Source of the DNA: Lucinisca nassula
Lineage: Eukaryota > Mollusca > Bivalvia > Lucinida > Lucinidae
NCBI GenBank assembly: GCA_963580285.1
Contig: OY757011.1
Location: 119,293,874 to 119,357,873, forward strand
Length of the DNA: 64,000 bases
Reading direction: 5' to 3'
Within the stretch, counting starts at the first letter, position 1, and every line of letters begins with the position of its first letter. The notes below the pieces were generated by a model. It saw only the letters and a list, made by a program, of their open reading frames with translations, was not told the origin of the DNA and did no database searches. Positions 10,935 to 22,089 of the stretch are shown piece by piece. The translations under genes were made by a program, and so were the position numbers.

Positions 10935-11015
10935 CATAAAAACCTATGTTGTGGGTATTCATTAGAACCGCCTCGACGATGCGGTTCTAATGAATACCCA
11001 CAGCATAGGTTTATG
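10935..11015. repeat. Perfect-stem hairpin repeat (MITE-like)
   Basis: AACCTATGTTGTGGGTATTC, TTAGAACCGC, a short loop and then the inverse GCGGTTCTAATGAATACCCA, CAGCATAGGTTT. The same hairpin family is at 24365-24446 and, degenerate, at 27771-27825. It is not transcribed into anything I recognise. Confidence 0.75.
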
Positions 11016-11951
11016 TGATGATGATGATGATTTCGTGTTTAACGACGCGTATGTTGATGTGGAGAAAGAAGGAAAACTACCCTTCAGTTATCACAAAATA
11101 TCTGTTGCTATAGTCTTTCAAAACGCAGTGAGACGTGACTGCACTTTTAATTTTGGACTATTCTGTGTTTTTGGTAAGTCGCCTTCAGTTGGGAATTTAC
11201 TTTGGGAGATATAGTTTTCCTGAGATTCGTACTACATCATACTAACCACTTGGCCACGACTTCTACATAATGACATTATCAAAAAACTTATAATTTTAAA
11301 ATCCTTTTAAAAAAGGAAACCGACACCTGCTTCCCCTAAAACATGGAATAGTCTTGCCACGCTTGAACGTTGAACTCTCAAAGGTCGTTGATAAACTATA
11401 TGACTGGTCCTTCTGGTCGATAACATTCTTACACTATGATTGATCATGAAATCATTTCTACAGTCATTCTCTTCTGCTGATTCAGGTAGGGTTACCCAGT
11501 AGTTGTCAGTCTCTGGCAAAAGAATGTGCACTGTACTGGACAACCGCTTATGTTTAAGCATACCCAGGTAAAGTGTGGGTACATGTAGGTAAACTGAATG
11601 GCTCAACATATCCTAAATTGTTGACTGGACTTTAAAACTCTAAAGAAACAAAATAATTTGAAGGGATCTGACAGGATTTTTGTTACAACTTACTTGGGGT
11701 GGTTTGGGGACTTTTACGTCAGTTAAAATTGTAATCAACTACAAGGTAAACAACCATTAAACCTTGCATGAAACATCTCCCTGACCTTCTGACTTGGCAT
11801 GCAGCCATGCACCTTGACCCGGTGACCCTGACCAATATTTTGCGCTCCAGTGACTTTGACACAATTAACATCAAAGTTCCAGATTTTCTCAAATAGAAGA
11901 CCTACAACCATCAAACCTTGCATAGTGCTTCTCCTGACTTGGCAGATACCT
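11016..11951. other. Intronic sequence, no gene
   Basis: Intron 1 of the visible gene. From about 11730 there is a degenerate tandem-module stretch (AACCATTAAACCTTGCAT ... CTTGACCCGGTGACC ... CTCCAGTGACTTTGACAC) that resumes after the foldback element at 13213-13600, so the foldback landed inside an older module array. Confidence 0.55.
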
Positions 11952-13212
11952 CACGGCTGGTAAACTCGTAAGGGGTAACCGCTGGTTATGCACTAAAAAT
12001 CCTTACGAGAACTTCTGGTTATGCCTTCCGAGACCACAAATATGTCAACAAACATCGCCCCCCGCCAATCGGGTCTTGAAGAAATAGATGGGCTGCATGA
12101 TGCTTCCACGCAGAGCTGAAACCGACCCGCACACGAGTACTGGTAAACCGCTTAGAGGATCTAAGCCTGCCCAGGCAATGCAGTGAGAGTAGGCACGTCC
12201 ATGCTTATAAACCCTATTGGTTTCATTGGCGGCAGGGCTTGAGATGTCATTTCATCTCAGTGTCGGGTAAAAGTCCCACAAAATTCGAAGTAACGTCTCC
12301 AAAATGACCTTTACAGTGTTGATGGGGAGGTTAAACTTCAAATCAGACATACAGTCAGATGTCAACAAACAGGTGAGTGTGCCCGATATATGATTTTTAG
12401 TTAAATTTGTAAACATATTTTGAGAAATCGGGCAATGCTATTCTCAACAACTTCCATTTCTGCATCAGAAAAGATGGATGTGGACATGAAAAGGCAAGCG
12501 GTCGATTTTTAATTTAATTTCTCCCTGAGGAAGGTAGTCAGATATTTCTGTTTTGACTTGTTTTCTAGTGCCGAACGAAGGCATTTTCAGCTACCCGAAC
12601 GATGCGAGACTAATCCAACATGCCAAATAACACGTAAGTCAAACCACTCATGTTGAAATACATAATTTGCGAAATTTCCGCAGATTTTTTTCCAGGAGCT
12701 TTAATATTTGTGTCGATTGACTTACGAGGACCCATTAGCCCTTATGGGGGCATTACCCCTTACGGGAGCATTACCCCTTACGCGGACAGAAAAAGCCAAC
12801 CAATGGGTGTCTGATTGAAATGCCTTTCAAAAAAGGGGTTTAAATTACGTGTTATTTGGCATGTTGGATTAGTTTTGCATCATCCGGGTAGCTGAAAATG
12901 CCTTCATTCGACACTAGAAAACAGGTAAAAACAGAAATATCTGACTACTTTACTCAGGGAGAAATTAAATTAAAAATCGACTGCTTGCCTTTTCATGTCC
13001 ACATCCATCTTTTCTGATGCAGAAATGAAAGTTGTTGAGAATAGCATTGCCAGATTTCTCAAAATATGTTTACAAAAATGACTAAAAATTATATATCGGG
13101 AACACTCATCAGTTTGTTGACATGTTTGTGGACTCGGAAGGCATAACCAGAAGTTCCCGTGATGATTTTGAGTGCATAACCGGCGGTTACCCCTTACGAG
13201 CTTACCAGCCGT
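11952..13212. mobile_element. Foldback element with long inverted arms
   Basis: The left arm runs from CACGGCTGGTAAACTCGTAA through AATCCAACATGCCAAATAAC (about 12632). The right arm is its inverse, from about 12847 (GTTATTTGGCATGTTGGATT) to CTTACCAGCCGT at 13212. The arms are roughly 360-380 bp once the SINE inserted in the left arm is discounted, with a spacer of about 215 bp. The flanks share ATACCT (11946-11951 and 13213-13218), a probable 6-bp target duplication. A minus-strand frame spanning 12970-13422 crosses the right arm, a SINE and the flank, so it is not a gene. Confidence 0.8.
12055..12358 (+). mobile_element. SINE-A, full copy in left arm of foldback
   Basis: Begins TCGCCCCCCGCCAATCGGG and ends GTTGATGGGGAGGTTAAAC, CAAATCAGACATACAGTCAG. 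It is flanked by an exact 13-bp duplication ATGTCAACAAACA (12042-12054 and 12359-12371). The other arm of the foldback is uninterrupted, so it gives the empty-site sequence. Confidence 0.9.
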
Positions 13213-13318
13213 ATACCTTGACCCGGTGACTTGTCCTATATTTTGTGCTCCAGTGACTTTGACACCTTTTACGTCGACACTCAATATCTGCTCAACTGTA
13301 AGGCCTACAACCACCATA

Positions 13319-13402
13319 AAGACTTTCGGATGAGTCTTTAAAACGAGGTCCTGTCTCCGTATGACCTTATCTGTTGGTGAGATGTAAAACTCACTCTCGC
13401 TC
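13319..13402 (+). mobile_element. 5'-truncated MetaSINE-like copy with target duplication
   Basis: Begins at AGACTTTCGGATGAGTCTTT, the start of the central domain, and runs through ACGAGGTCCTGTCTCCGTAT to GGTGAGATGTAAAACTCAC. It is flanked by an exact 12-bp duplication ACAACCACCATA (13307-13318 and 13403-13414). It lacks the tRNA-like head of the copy at 8322, as expected for incomplete target-primed reverse transcription. Confidence 0.88.
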
Positions 13403-13414
13403 ACAACCACCATA

Positions 13415-14107
13415 CCTTGCATAGTGGTTGAAGGTTCTCCTCCATGTATGGACTTTGCAGGTACCTTGACCTGGTGACCTTTACCTATATTTCACACTCT
13501 AGTGACTTTCACATTTTACGTCTACATTCCATATTTTTATGTCGAGGTTCCATAGCTTACCAACTGTAAGGCCTACAACCACCAAAGTGCTTCTCCTAAC
13601 TGAACATTTTGCAAATAGTGTAGACCCTGATCAGACACTGTTCTACGACATCTTATCTTGGCCTGCACTGTTTGCCAGGGTGTCCGTTTTGGTACAAAGT
13701 GGGTTAATATTTATGAGCAGGACAAAATCCATACTCAGTTTGAATTGAGCATGAAAATTGTTTGGGCCCCGTCAAGCGATTTTGGTACTTATCGCCTATG
13801 CGATCAGCGAAGGTTCAGGCGAGCCTGCGCATCCGGGAAGTCTCGCCAGAACCTTCGCTGCTGGCTCATACAAGCAGTGAATCAATAGGAACCTTCAGAT
13901 AGAAAGCCATATCCCTGGCTCCTCTGGATGGCTGGGCATGTGCAGTTAAAAATTGTCATGACGGAATGCTCGAAGACACAAATTCGCTTGGCGGGGCTCG
14001 TTTTATATCCTCAGGCCCATAATCATTTTAAGCAGGTTTTCATGAATTGTATTACTTGATCATTAACAGCTTGACGCTTATGACCCACAAAGAGGGTTGA
14101 TTCATCG
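13415..14107. other. Intronic sequence with old modules and small palindromes
   Basis: Contains the continuation of the CTTGACCTGGTGACC module array to about 13600, a GCAAATAGTGTAGACCCTGA ... CTGCACTGTTTGCC palindrome (about 13609-13675), and an inverted pair CAGCGAAGGTTC/GAACCTTCGCTG (about 13806-13861). No gene. Confidence 0.5.
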
Positions 14108-14233
14108 TTAACCCTTGTCCTGCTGAACCCAGATCTGTCTTGGCTGTCAAACAATGTAGATCCAGATCAGATGGCTTCTGAAGAAACCATCTGATCAGGC
14201 TCTTCATTGTTTGTAATTCAGTTTATGAATTTT

Positions 14234-17200
14234 TATGCCCCCGCATCGGAGGATGCCGGGGGCATATAATTTTTTCAGTTTTCCGTATGTGCGTCCGTGG
14301 GTACATGCATACGAATGTACGTCCGTGGGTACATGCGTACGAATGTACGTCCGTCTGTACGAATGCGTGTACATACGTAATCCTGTTAGACTCAGGTTAA
14401 GGTACTTGTACCAGGTAGAACCTGAACTCATATTTTCCAAACCATTTGTGGATTTGGTTCATATTTGGTACAATGGTAGATATAGGTCCAAAGTTTTATT
14501 CAGCAGTACCCCCAGCCACGCTGACGACCTCAGGGTCAAAGTCAAGGACTTAGAATTTTTGAATGTTAAAGTCTCAGGTTAAGGTATTTGTACAAGGTAG
14601 AACCTTATTATTTAAGAGCTCATATCTTCCAAACCGTTTGATGGCTTTGGTTCATATTTGGTATAATAATATAGATACAGGTTCAGAGTTTTGTTCAGCA
14701 ATACCCCCACCCATACCCATGACCTCAAGGTCAAGGCCACGGACTCTGAAATTTTTAATGTTAAAGACTCGGGTTAAGGTATTTGTACCAGGTAGAAACT
14801 GACCTTTTTCGATTGATTTTGTTCATGTTTGGCTGGTAGAAAATTTTATTCAGTTTCCCCCCCCAACCCCCATGCCCATGAAGAGGTCATATTTTCCAAA
14901 CCATATGATGATTTAGTTTGAATTTGCTATGGTGATAGGTACAGGTCCAAAGGTTTATTGGGCATACAATGTATCCCCACCCATGCCTGAGACTTCAAGG
15001 TCACAAATTTAGAATTTTTTTTCATTTTAATTTACTTGTTCATATTTGCCGAACAATATGAATTGTGTTTATATTTCGTACGATGATAGATACAGGTCCA
15101 TAGTGATATTCAACAATACCCCACCCATGCACATGACCTCAAGGTCAAGGCCACAGACTCTGAAATTTTTCATATTAAAGAATCAGGTTAAGGTATTTGT
15201 ACCAGTTAGAACATGACCTTTTATGATTCATTTGGTTCATGTTTTGCATGATGATTGATATACAGACTTAGAAATTTTTAATGTTAATTTTATAGTTCAT
15301 ATTTGCCAAACCAAATGATAGTGTGTGTTAATATTTGGTACAATGATATGTACATATCCAAAGTGATATTCAACAATACCCCACCCATGCATATGATCTC
15401 CATGTGAATGTCACAGTCATAAAAGTTTTTAAATTTAAAGTATGTTAAAAGCTGATATTTCCGAAAGTAAATACCGTAAAAATTCGGCTATAAGATGAGG
15501 ATTTTTCCCTCCAAAATGAGCCCCAAAAAATGACCCCGTCTTATAGCCGAGGTCATGGACTGCAGACTTTTTTCCGGCAATGTCCGGCGAAGACTAGACA
15601 TACGGAAAAAGCCGATCGGTGATTTTTTGTCGTGCCTGCTATTAGCATGGCGCGATATAGGCGCCCGGTTTTCCGTCCGTTCGTTCGTCCGTCCGTTCGT
15701 CAAGGCGTCAACATTTGCGACCACCCTAGCGTTCACCCTAATGGTCAAGTTTACCACAGGCGCGACATAGCCTTCGGCGGAATTCTTGTAGAATTGATAT
15801 AAATCGCCGCCCACAAATCACCGCTACGATTTTTGTGCACGCGATAGGTAAATGACGTCATCCGACACCATTATCCCCACACGTGTTTAATGTCATTGCA
15901 TGTATCTTTTTCATAAAAAAAAAAATGTTTGGAACCGGTAAAAAATATTTTCCCGATAGCTAAGCGGTTGTGAATAGAGGTTGATAGAAAATCAGTGCTT
16001 TGCACAGCTCCCAAATTATCCCCAGAAGCTCCGTGTTAATAACCAACAACAGCGTTCGACTTTTCCAGCCAACGTCTGCTATTTGGCGCCAAAACATAAC
16101 CATTCATGAGATCGTAGAATATTGTGATTATAATGCAAACATCTAGATGTAGCTAATAGTCTGAGGAGCAATTAAATCATTTTCACATTGATTGTGGATT
16201 AAATTTTATGACTGGAGGATTAACGCAAATTAGAGACATGACTTGACCATATTTTCACACCTTATCGACACACACCGCAGGGTGGCAATTATACAACATG
16301 GATTAACAATAGTGTCATACTTGAACCGTAATAAATACACAGATGGTTTGTCTCTGAATTGACAGCGATTTACTTACTGGTCTAGTTTTACCGTATTTAA
16401 GGCCTCAAAAAGACTGGCAGTTGTAAACGATTTTTTTATTTTTTTTTTGCACTTGTCCAGACCGAGCGTCATAAGGTCAAAGTGCACCTGCCCGGCGTGA
16501 TTTCGGTCTTGTCCCGGACGGCCGGGAAATGGATTTGTTAACCCCTATTAAATAGAAGTCTGTGTAGCCTAAGCTAGCAAAGCATGTACCGGGCCAACAG
16601 CGATACGACGTATCGGCCCGACGTTTGCCGCTATTTTGTGCCAACTGGTGCGATGGTTCTGAAACTGAATAGCTAGGTGTTGTGTTCCCCGCTAAAAAAA
16701 ATACTTTCAGTTACTTATAAAAAGCTGCAACAAATATTTCTAAATTCTGTGGATGGAAATGAATTTCCCCCCTTTCCCAACGCTTAATAGACGTACCTAT
16801 TCAGATTCAATTGTCTCTCTTTGTTACTCTTACAAACGTAGACACAGAATGTCAACAGACATAAACAAGCGGCCAAACAAGCCATGTTAGGGGTAAGTAG
16901 AGGGGTTTTCTGACGAAAAAAGGCCGATTTCTCACATCTAAATGGCATCTGGCGGAAGCAAATACGCCCCAACAGATATGGCAAAAATTTGACCCGTCTT
17001 ATAAAAGAGCATAAGCAAAATCCCACCTTAGAAAAACTGAAAAAGGGGTCCCGTCTTATAGCCGAATCGCCTTATAGCCAAATTTTTACGGCAATGGATT
17101 TGCTTCATGTTTAGTATGATGATAGTTACATTTCAGGTGAGTTAAGCTGTTTGATTACAGCTGTTGTTGCAGAGTAATTTTATGGGGGGGGGGGGCAGGG

Positions 17201-17235
17201 CGGGGGCATCCTTGTCGTATTGATACATTTCTAGT
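14234..17235 (+). mobile_element. Helentron-like element, ATGCCCCCGC family, itself interrupted
   Basis: The 5' end is ATGCCCCCGC (14235-14244) in a strong hairpin (GCCCCCGCATC/GGATGCCGGGGGC), followed by GTGCGTCCGTGGGTACATGC-type repeats. The core has long degenerate modules of about 290 bp (GGTTAAGGTATTTGTACCAG ... ATGACCTCAAGGTCAAGGCC). The 3' region has GCGGGGGCAT at 17200-17209, the exact inverse of the 5' ATGCCCCCGC, followed by CCTTGT and, 20 bp on, CTAGT. The exact 3' end (17215 or 17235) is uncertain. A second DNA element occupies 15474-17091 inside it. Confidence 0.75.
15474..17091. mobile_element. TIR element of unassigned superfamily
   Basis: Terminal inverted repeats CCGTAAAAATTCGGCTATAA (15474) and TTATAGCCAAATTTTTACGG (ending 17091), each followed by a second copy of the idea (CCGTCTTATAGCCGA). 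No clear target duplication. No transposase frame. Positions about 15857-16394 are strongly similar to 39390-39919, which lies inside an element with completely different ends. Confidence 0.75.
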
Positions 17236-17381
17236 TTGCAATGATTTGCATCAAGAAATCTGATTGGTTGATAATCAGTGGTGGGTGTGGCATATTTAAA
17301 TATTCAGCAGGTCAAGGGTTAAACACGAAATCATCATCATCATCATGTATTGGAATGAATCTGTTTTACTCTGTGTTCTAG

Positions 17382-17542
17382 GTATAGTTGGAGAGATAGC
17401 AGAGGAAGGGGCTGGCTATTACATCTGGACCCACAAGAAATTTGATATTGGTTACAATGGTAAACAAATTGTTGACGTGAATCTCACTAGTGATGCCAAA
17501 GTCAAGCTAGAACCAGGAGCAAAACTCCAGTTTTCATATGAA
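17382..17542 (+). CDS. TM9SF3: TM9SF3-like, visible exon 2
   Basis: Reads (G)IVGEIAEEGAGYYIWTHKKF, DIGYNGKQIVDVNLTSDAKV, KLEPGAKLQFSYE. This is the membrane-proximal part of the lumenal domain. In vertebrate TM9SF3 the same region runs IVGEAD..., with the conserved NxIVDVNLTS. The acceptor TTCTAG is at 17380-17381 and the donor GAA|GTAAGT at 17543. Phase 1 in, 0 out. Residues NLT form a potential N-glycosylation site. The intron before it is 6.8 kb and the one after 2.0 kb. Confidence 0.95.
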
Positions 17543-17734
17543 GTAAGTCTGTCTGTCAGTTCAGCAGATTTGTAAACTTCATGGCTCCAGACATGGAGGA
17601 TAGAAAGTGAATTTATTTTGTCATTCTTTGATTAGATCTTGGTTACCTTGATCTCATTTTCAAGGTCACTGGCTCCAGAAAATTGTCAATTTTAGGTCAC
17701 AAATTGCTTGTCTGCATCTTTTCTCCTGAATGAA

Positions 17735-17990
17735 CTGATTTGTTTGTTTTGAGGTTTAACATGCCCATCAACACTGTATAGGTCATTTTGGAGATGTAAT
17801 GCTTCCATTTTGTGGGACTTCTACCTGACATTGCGATGAAATGTCATCTCAAGCCCTGTCGCCCAATGAAACCAATAATGCCTGGGCAGGCTTAGATCCT
17901 CTAAGGCGATAAAGCGGTTTACCAGTACTTGTGTGCAGTCAGTTTCAGCTCTGCGTGCAACCAGTCTATTTCTCCAAGCCCCGATGGTCG
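17735..17990 (-). mobile_element. SINE-A, minus strand
   Basis: Begins TTTGAGGTTTAACATGCCCA (inverse of the SINE-A tail) and continues through GGTCATTTTGGAGA, GATGAAATGTCATCTCAAGCC, GGCAGGCTTAGATCCTCTAA to CAGCTCTGCGTG and a degraded 5' end. It lies 0.2 kb downstream of exon 2 in the intron. Confidence 0.8.
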
Positions 17991-18427
17991 CAATGAACTG
18001 ATGAATTTTGGTCAAACTTTGTACAGTATATTATTACTGCCTACCAAAGATTTGATTAGCTTTTGATGCCATTGATCTCACTGACACGGTTATAGACTCC
18101 TTTTGGGCAAAAATGAATTCTCTGCGCCCTGAAATGGCTTCTCTGTGCTCTATCTCTAAAACCAAGTACATGTAATGAATTTTATTCAGATGTGTGGTGC
18201 AATATATCATTTCAACCTTCCAAAGACTTTATTAGATTTATGTGACCTTGATTTCATTTCAAGATTAGATGGTTTTACATTTATGTATGGTGGGCAGGGA
18301 GGAGGGGGTGGGTGGGGGGTGCGGGGGTGCAGTTTTCTTCTGATAACATTTCAAGTTATAAGTGGAGATTTGAAAGTGTTTTATCCAGTTTATGGACAAC
18401 TACTATAGTGGTTCAATGGGTTCAATG

Positions 18428-18840
18428 TGTTATTTGTTTGTTTGATTTGAGGTTTAACGTCCCCATCAACACTGTAAAGGTCAGTTTGGAGACGTTGCTT
18501 CCAATTTTGTGGGACTTTTACCCGACATTGAGATGAAATGACATCTCAAGCCCTGTCGCCCAATGAAACCAATAGGGTGTATTAGGATGGACGGTCCGCC
18601 TAGTACACAAGTCCTGGTAAACTGCTCAGAGGATCTAAGCCTGCCCAGGCAAAGCATTGCGAGTCAGACCCTCCATGCTAATAAACCCTATTGGTTTTAT
18701 TTGGCGACAGGGCTTGAGATGTCATTTCATCTCAGTGTCGGGTAAAAGTCCCACACAATTGGAAGCAACGTCTCCAAAATGACCTATACTGTGTTGACAG
18801 GGACGTTAAACCTCAAATCAAACAAAAAACAAAACAAAAC
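18428..18840. mobile_element. Two SINE-A copies in inverted, head-to-head arrangement
   Basis: A minus-strand copy (about 18428-18575, TTTGATTTGAGGTTTAACGT ... GACATCTCAAGCCCTGTCGC) runs straight into a plus-strand copy (about 18580-18840, through GAGGATCTAAGCCTGCCCAG to GGACGTTAAACCTCAAATCA). The distal parts of about 140 bp are inverse to each other, so the transcript could fold back on itself. Both are in the intron between exons 2 and 3. Confidence 0.8.
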
Positions 18841-19004
18841 ACCTGTTTTTATAGAAAATTGGAAAATGTATTGTTTAATACCCACCTTATCTGTTGCTAT
18901 GAACACCGGAGACCATGGTACATTAGCAGTCAACATTCCTCATAAAACACTTAAATGTAATTAACCCATTTTGTACTAGAAACCCCAAAATGGGTACCCT
19001 GACA

Positions 19005-19070
19005 AACAGTGCAGGCCCAGATCAGACCCTGCAGAACGCGGCGTCTGATCAGGGCCTCCACTGTTTGCTA
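19005..19070. repeat. GCAAACAGTG-family palindrome
   Basis: ACAAACAGTGCAGGCCCAGA ... GCGGCGTCTGATCAGGGCCT, CCACTGTTTGCT. It stands alone, following a TTAACCCATTTTGTACTAG start at 18961 that resembles the left end of the TTAA-CCCATTG family (36407). Confidence 0.65.
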
Positions 19071-19508
19071 AAAGTTCAGGCAATTTCCAAACAAATTTTT
19101 AAGAAAACACAACCTAGTACCCCTAAATTTTGAAATGGACTCCTGCTATATGTAAGAAGGAAAATTCCATTTGGTATAAAAAGAGTTGTGATTGTGAAGG
19201 TACAGGTAGGTTTATACTGTTAGCTATAAGATCTACCTATATATTAGTAAAATCCCCAATTTTAGCCCTGAATTATAAATCGTAACAAGCTACTACTCCC
19301 CTCCCCCACAAAAAACACATTAAATTTGCCTTCATTTTTATTGGCGTTAAAGCATATAGGATGTGTTGTACCACCACTGGCGTCAGCAGTTTACATAAGT
19401 GTTATTTCGGATTAAAAAGCTCCCAGATTGAGTGGAGTATTGCAGAGAAGTTTTTTAAATATATGTGTAGTATATATTGTTATTCCATGATATGTAACTT
19501 ATTTTCAG
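19071..19508. other. Intronic sequence, no feature
   Basis: AT-rich intron sequence leading to the exon 3 acceptor (ATTTTCAG at 19501-19508). Nothing else recognised. Confidence 0.4.
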
Positions 19509-19586
19509 GTGAAATGGCAAGCATCCAAGATCTTGTATGATAAAAGATTTGACAAGTACTTGGATCCAAATTTCTTCCAACATAGG
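19509..19586 (+). CDS. TM9SF3: TM9SF3-like, visible exon 3
   Basis: Encodes VKWQASKILYDKRFDKYLDP then NFFQHR, 26 complete codons, phase 0 on both sides. RFDKYLDP(S/N)FFQHR is near-invariant in TM9SF3 proteins and ends the lumenal domain just before the first membrane segment. The acceptor TTTTCAG is at 19507-19508 and the donor AGG|GTATGT at 19587. Confidence 0.95.
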
Positions 19587-19961
19587 GTATGTATTGAAAC
19601 TAACCACCCATTTCTGCTCTAAATTGTTAACATATTGTTAAAACTGGTCATTTGACATAGTAAATATACTAATATTTCTGGTGAAAAACAAATGCGAGTA
19701 GCTTTTGCAGACATAAGCAAACTGTGCAGGCCCAGATCAGACTGCTCCTATTTGCCATTCTGTCTGCACATTTTGGACTCTTTGCTGGATCATGGGAAAC
19801 AAATTAAAAATTTTAGGAGAATTACAGCAAGTCCTCAAGATGTCTGAATTTTCAGGATTTTTACGGTACTTACATTGTTACAGCAAAAGTTCCAGAATAG
19901 TAGATACTGTTCTTGCTAAAAGAGTTCACATCTCAACCACTAATGAGTTTGTTATACTAAC

Positions 19962-20352
19962 TAGGGCTGGCTAATCGGAGCTGAAAAGATAATGGATTAT
20001 CCGTCCTGTCATTGGGATCAATAATCAATTAGTAATCGCTAAGGTTTTTGTCATTATTTTGCCTGTTTGGCTTTCTGTCTGAGCATGACTCTTACCATAT
20101 GTTGCACTTTACATTATGTATCTTTGAACAGACAGGCCTGAGCAAACAGTGTAGACCCAGATGAGATGCCGCATAATGCGGCGTCTCATCAGTGTCTGCA
20201 CTGATTGCCATTCATCCAGCTACTTTAGGCATAACTTTGGCTAGTAAATTGTACCTATCAAGTAATAGATTAAAAACAAATCAGAAATGATAATCATTTT
20301 TTTTAATTTATCGATTGATTAATCGATTATACGATTAATCGCGTCAGCCTTA
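19962..20352. mobile_element. hAT-like MITE, copy 2
   Basis: The 391-bp element starts TAGGGCTGGCTAATCGGAGC and ends TAATCGCGTCAGCCTTA. It has an exact 8-bp duplication ATACTAAC (19954-19961 and 20353-20360). The orientation is opposite to copies 1 and 3. The centre carries the palindrome GCAAACAGTGTAGACCCAGA ... (about 20147-20212). Confidence 0.92.
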
Positions 20353-20513
20353 ATACTAACAGTTCTTTTAGCAGACTGTGCCCAGTTGTTTGCAGCATTG
20401 TAAACTTTAGAAATACTCTCAGTAGTAGAACCATTAATGCAGTAATTAAAACACCAGAATTTTTGCGGAAAATTGCAATGTCTTGTCGGCTCAATTCTTT
20501 TCCTCAGTAAGGA

Positions 20514-20724
20514 CAGTAAAAATCCTATATTAAGACCACCTTTGGGACTGCTCAAAAATGGTCTTTAAGACCACTTTTGGACAGTCCCAAAGGTGGTCCC
20601 TGACCAGGGGACAATGTGTGCAGAAAACGCAAAGAAAGAATAATGCGCCCTTCCAAATATTAAACCTTTTTAAAGCAGAATTAGTCTTATTTTTAGGTGG
20701 TCTTACAGCGGAATTTTGCTGTAT
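20514..20724. mobile_element. pogo/Tigger-like MITE, second copy
   Basis: Starts CAGTAAAAATCCTATATTAA with the hairpin GACCACCTTTGGGACTG/CAGTCCCAAAGGTGGTC. It ends GGTCTTACAGCGGAATTTTG, CTG, before a TA. The left TA target is degraded. Same family as 10632. Confidence 0.65.
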
Positions 20725-20737
20725 TGGTACATTTGCT

Positions 20738-20985
20738 GTTTGTTTGATTTGAGGTTTAACGTCCCCTTCAACACTGTAAAGGTCATTTTGGAGACCTTGC
20801 TTCCAATTTTGTTGGACTTTTTACCCGATCTTGAGATGAAATGACATCTCGAGCCGAGCCGCCCAATGAAACCAATAGGGTTTATAAGCATGGGACGGGC
20901 CGACTCGCAATGCTTTGCCTGGGCAGGCTTAGATCCTCTGAGCAGTTGACCAATATTCGTGTGCGAGTCGCTTGTCTGTGGTTAT
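20738..20985 (-). mobile_element. SINE-A, minus strand, 5'-truncated
   Basis: TTTGATTTGAGGTTTAACGT, GGTCATTTTGGAGACCTTGC, GGCAGGCTTAGATCCTCTGA and AGTTGACCAATATTCGTGTG in the inverse order of the plus-strand copies. It begins 14 bp after the Tigger-like MITE. Confidence 0.8.
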
Positions 20986-22085
20986 TAGGGACCAACTAAA
21001 CAACCCATAACTGACCGACATCAAACACAGTTATTCACCTGCTTTCGAGAGCTCTAATTACAAAACATGTGTTGTAGGCTGTGAGTTTTGCATCAAGTTC
21101 CGTATTTTTAGCAAATAGTGAAGACACCGTTCAGATGCTACATTCTGTGGCCTCTAATCTGTCTTAACTGTTTCCGAATGTCCCATTATTGAAACAAATG
21201 GCATTATGGGTTAATGCTTTTTTTGGGGAATTCACCTTGGGTAGTCGAAGTTAGCTAAATGCGGCGTCTGATCAGGGTTATAATGTCTAAATCAAATGGT
21301 TTAAAAATGATCTTTTTTTTTTCTCGTCCAAGTTATTCTTCTTTTTATGTTCTGATGCCCGTAGGAACATAGCTCCAAGCGGCTGCATCGTCGTATCAAC
21401 GCAACATTGATGCGACATTGCTAAGATGTAATGTGCCCGCTAGGAGAACTTGTCTGTAAGATTATTAGCAGATGGCACAAGCACAGAATGTACCGAGCTA
21501 ATTTAGAAACCATGAAGAAATTAGCAGACACGTTTATCTTTCTTTCTTTCTTCCTTTTTTCCTTTGTGGGGGTAGTTTGGTGAGGCACAGGTCATGTGTA
21601 TCTTGTGTCACTGGGGAGTCCAGCTGATACTGACTTACATTTGGGCAAAGTCTGCTGGACTTGCAGCAGGTGACGGTAGATGGTGAGTGTTGAAATTTCT
21701 TCTGTTTCTACACTTCCATTCACTCTGTCCCTCACTTTCATCTCTGCTATCTCCTGCCCCCCCCCCCCCCCCCCCCCCTCCTCTTGACAAAGACAAAATG
21801 ATCCGCAAGGGTTGACCTGTCGTTGAACTCAAAACAATCGATGAATCATTTTTATTTTCTTCGTTGATTTTTTTATCCCTCACAATATGTCAAGATAACT
21901 GCTTGATCTACGACTGGCATTGTTATCATAATAATTATTTCTCATAAATCAACTTTCCTCAGTACTTTCAGTACTTTGATTTATTTACCATATTTCTAGC
22001 ATTTGATCATGTTTAATGAATTATCACCAACTTATCCACAGACTCGCTACAGAGTTACAGCATTTCATTGAATGCAGAGATACGG
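20986..22085. other. Intronic sequence
   Basis: Contains a degraded GCAAATAGTG palindrome (about 21115-21175) and a run of 22 C at 21757-21778. The open frame across the C run gives poly-glycine and is not a gene. Nothing else recognised. Confidence 0.45.
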
Positions 22086-22089
22086 AGAC

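Larger units (their letters stand above)
14108..17322. mobile_element. piggyBac-like MITE split by a 3-kb insertion
   Basis: The left end TTAACCCTTGTCCTGCTG is at 14108 and the right end CAGCAGGTCAAGGGTTAA is at 17322. The left part carries the shared palindrome (about 14151-14215). The interior breaks after TATGAATTT at about 14233 and resumes with TTGCAATGATTTGCATCAAG at about 17236. The intact copy at 29856 reads TATGAATTTGTTGCAATAAT at that point, which shows where the insertion went. Confidence 0.85.

Noticed and set aside
12970..13422. 150-codon minus-strand frame
   Set aside because: It crosses the foldback right arm, the truncated SINE and the module array; composition is that of repeats.
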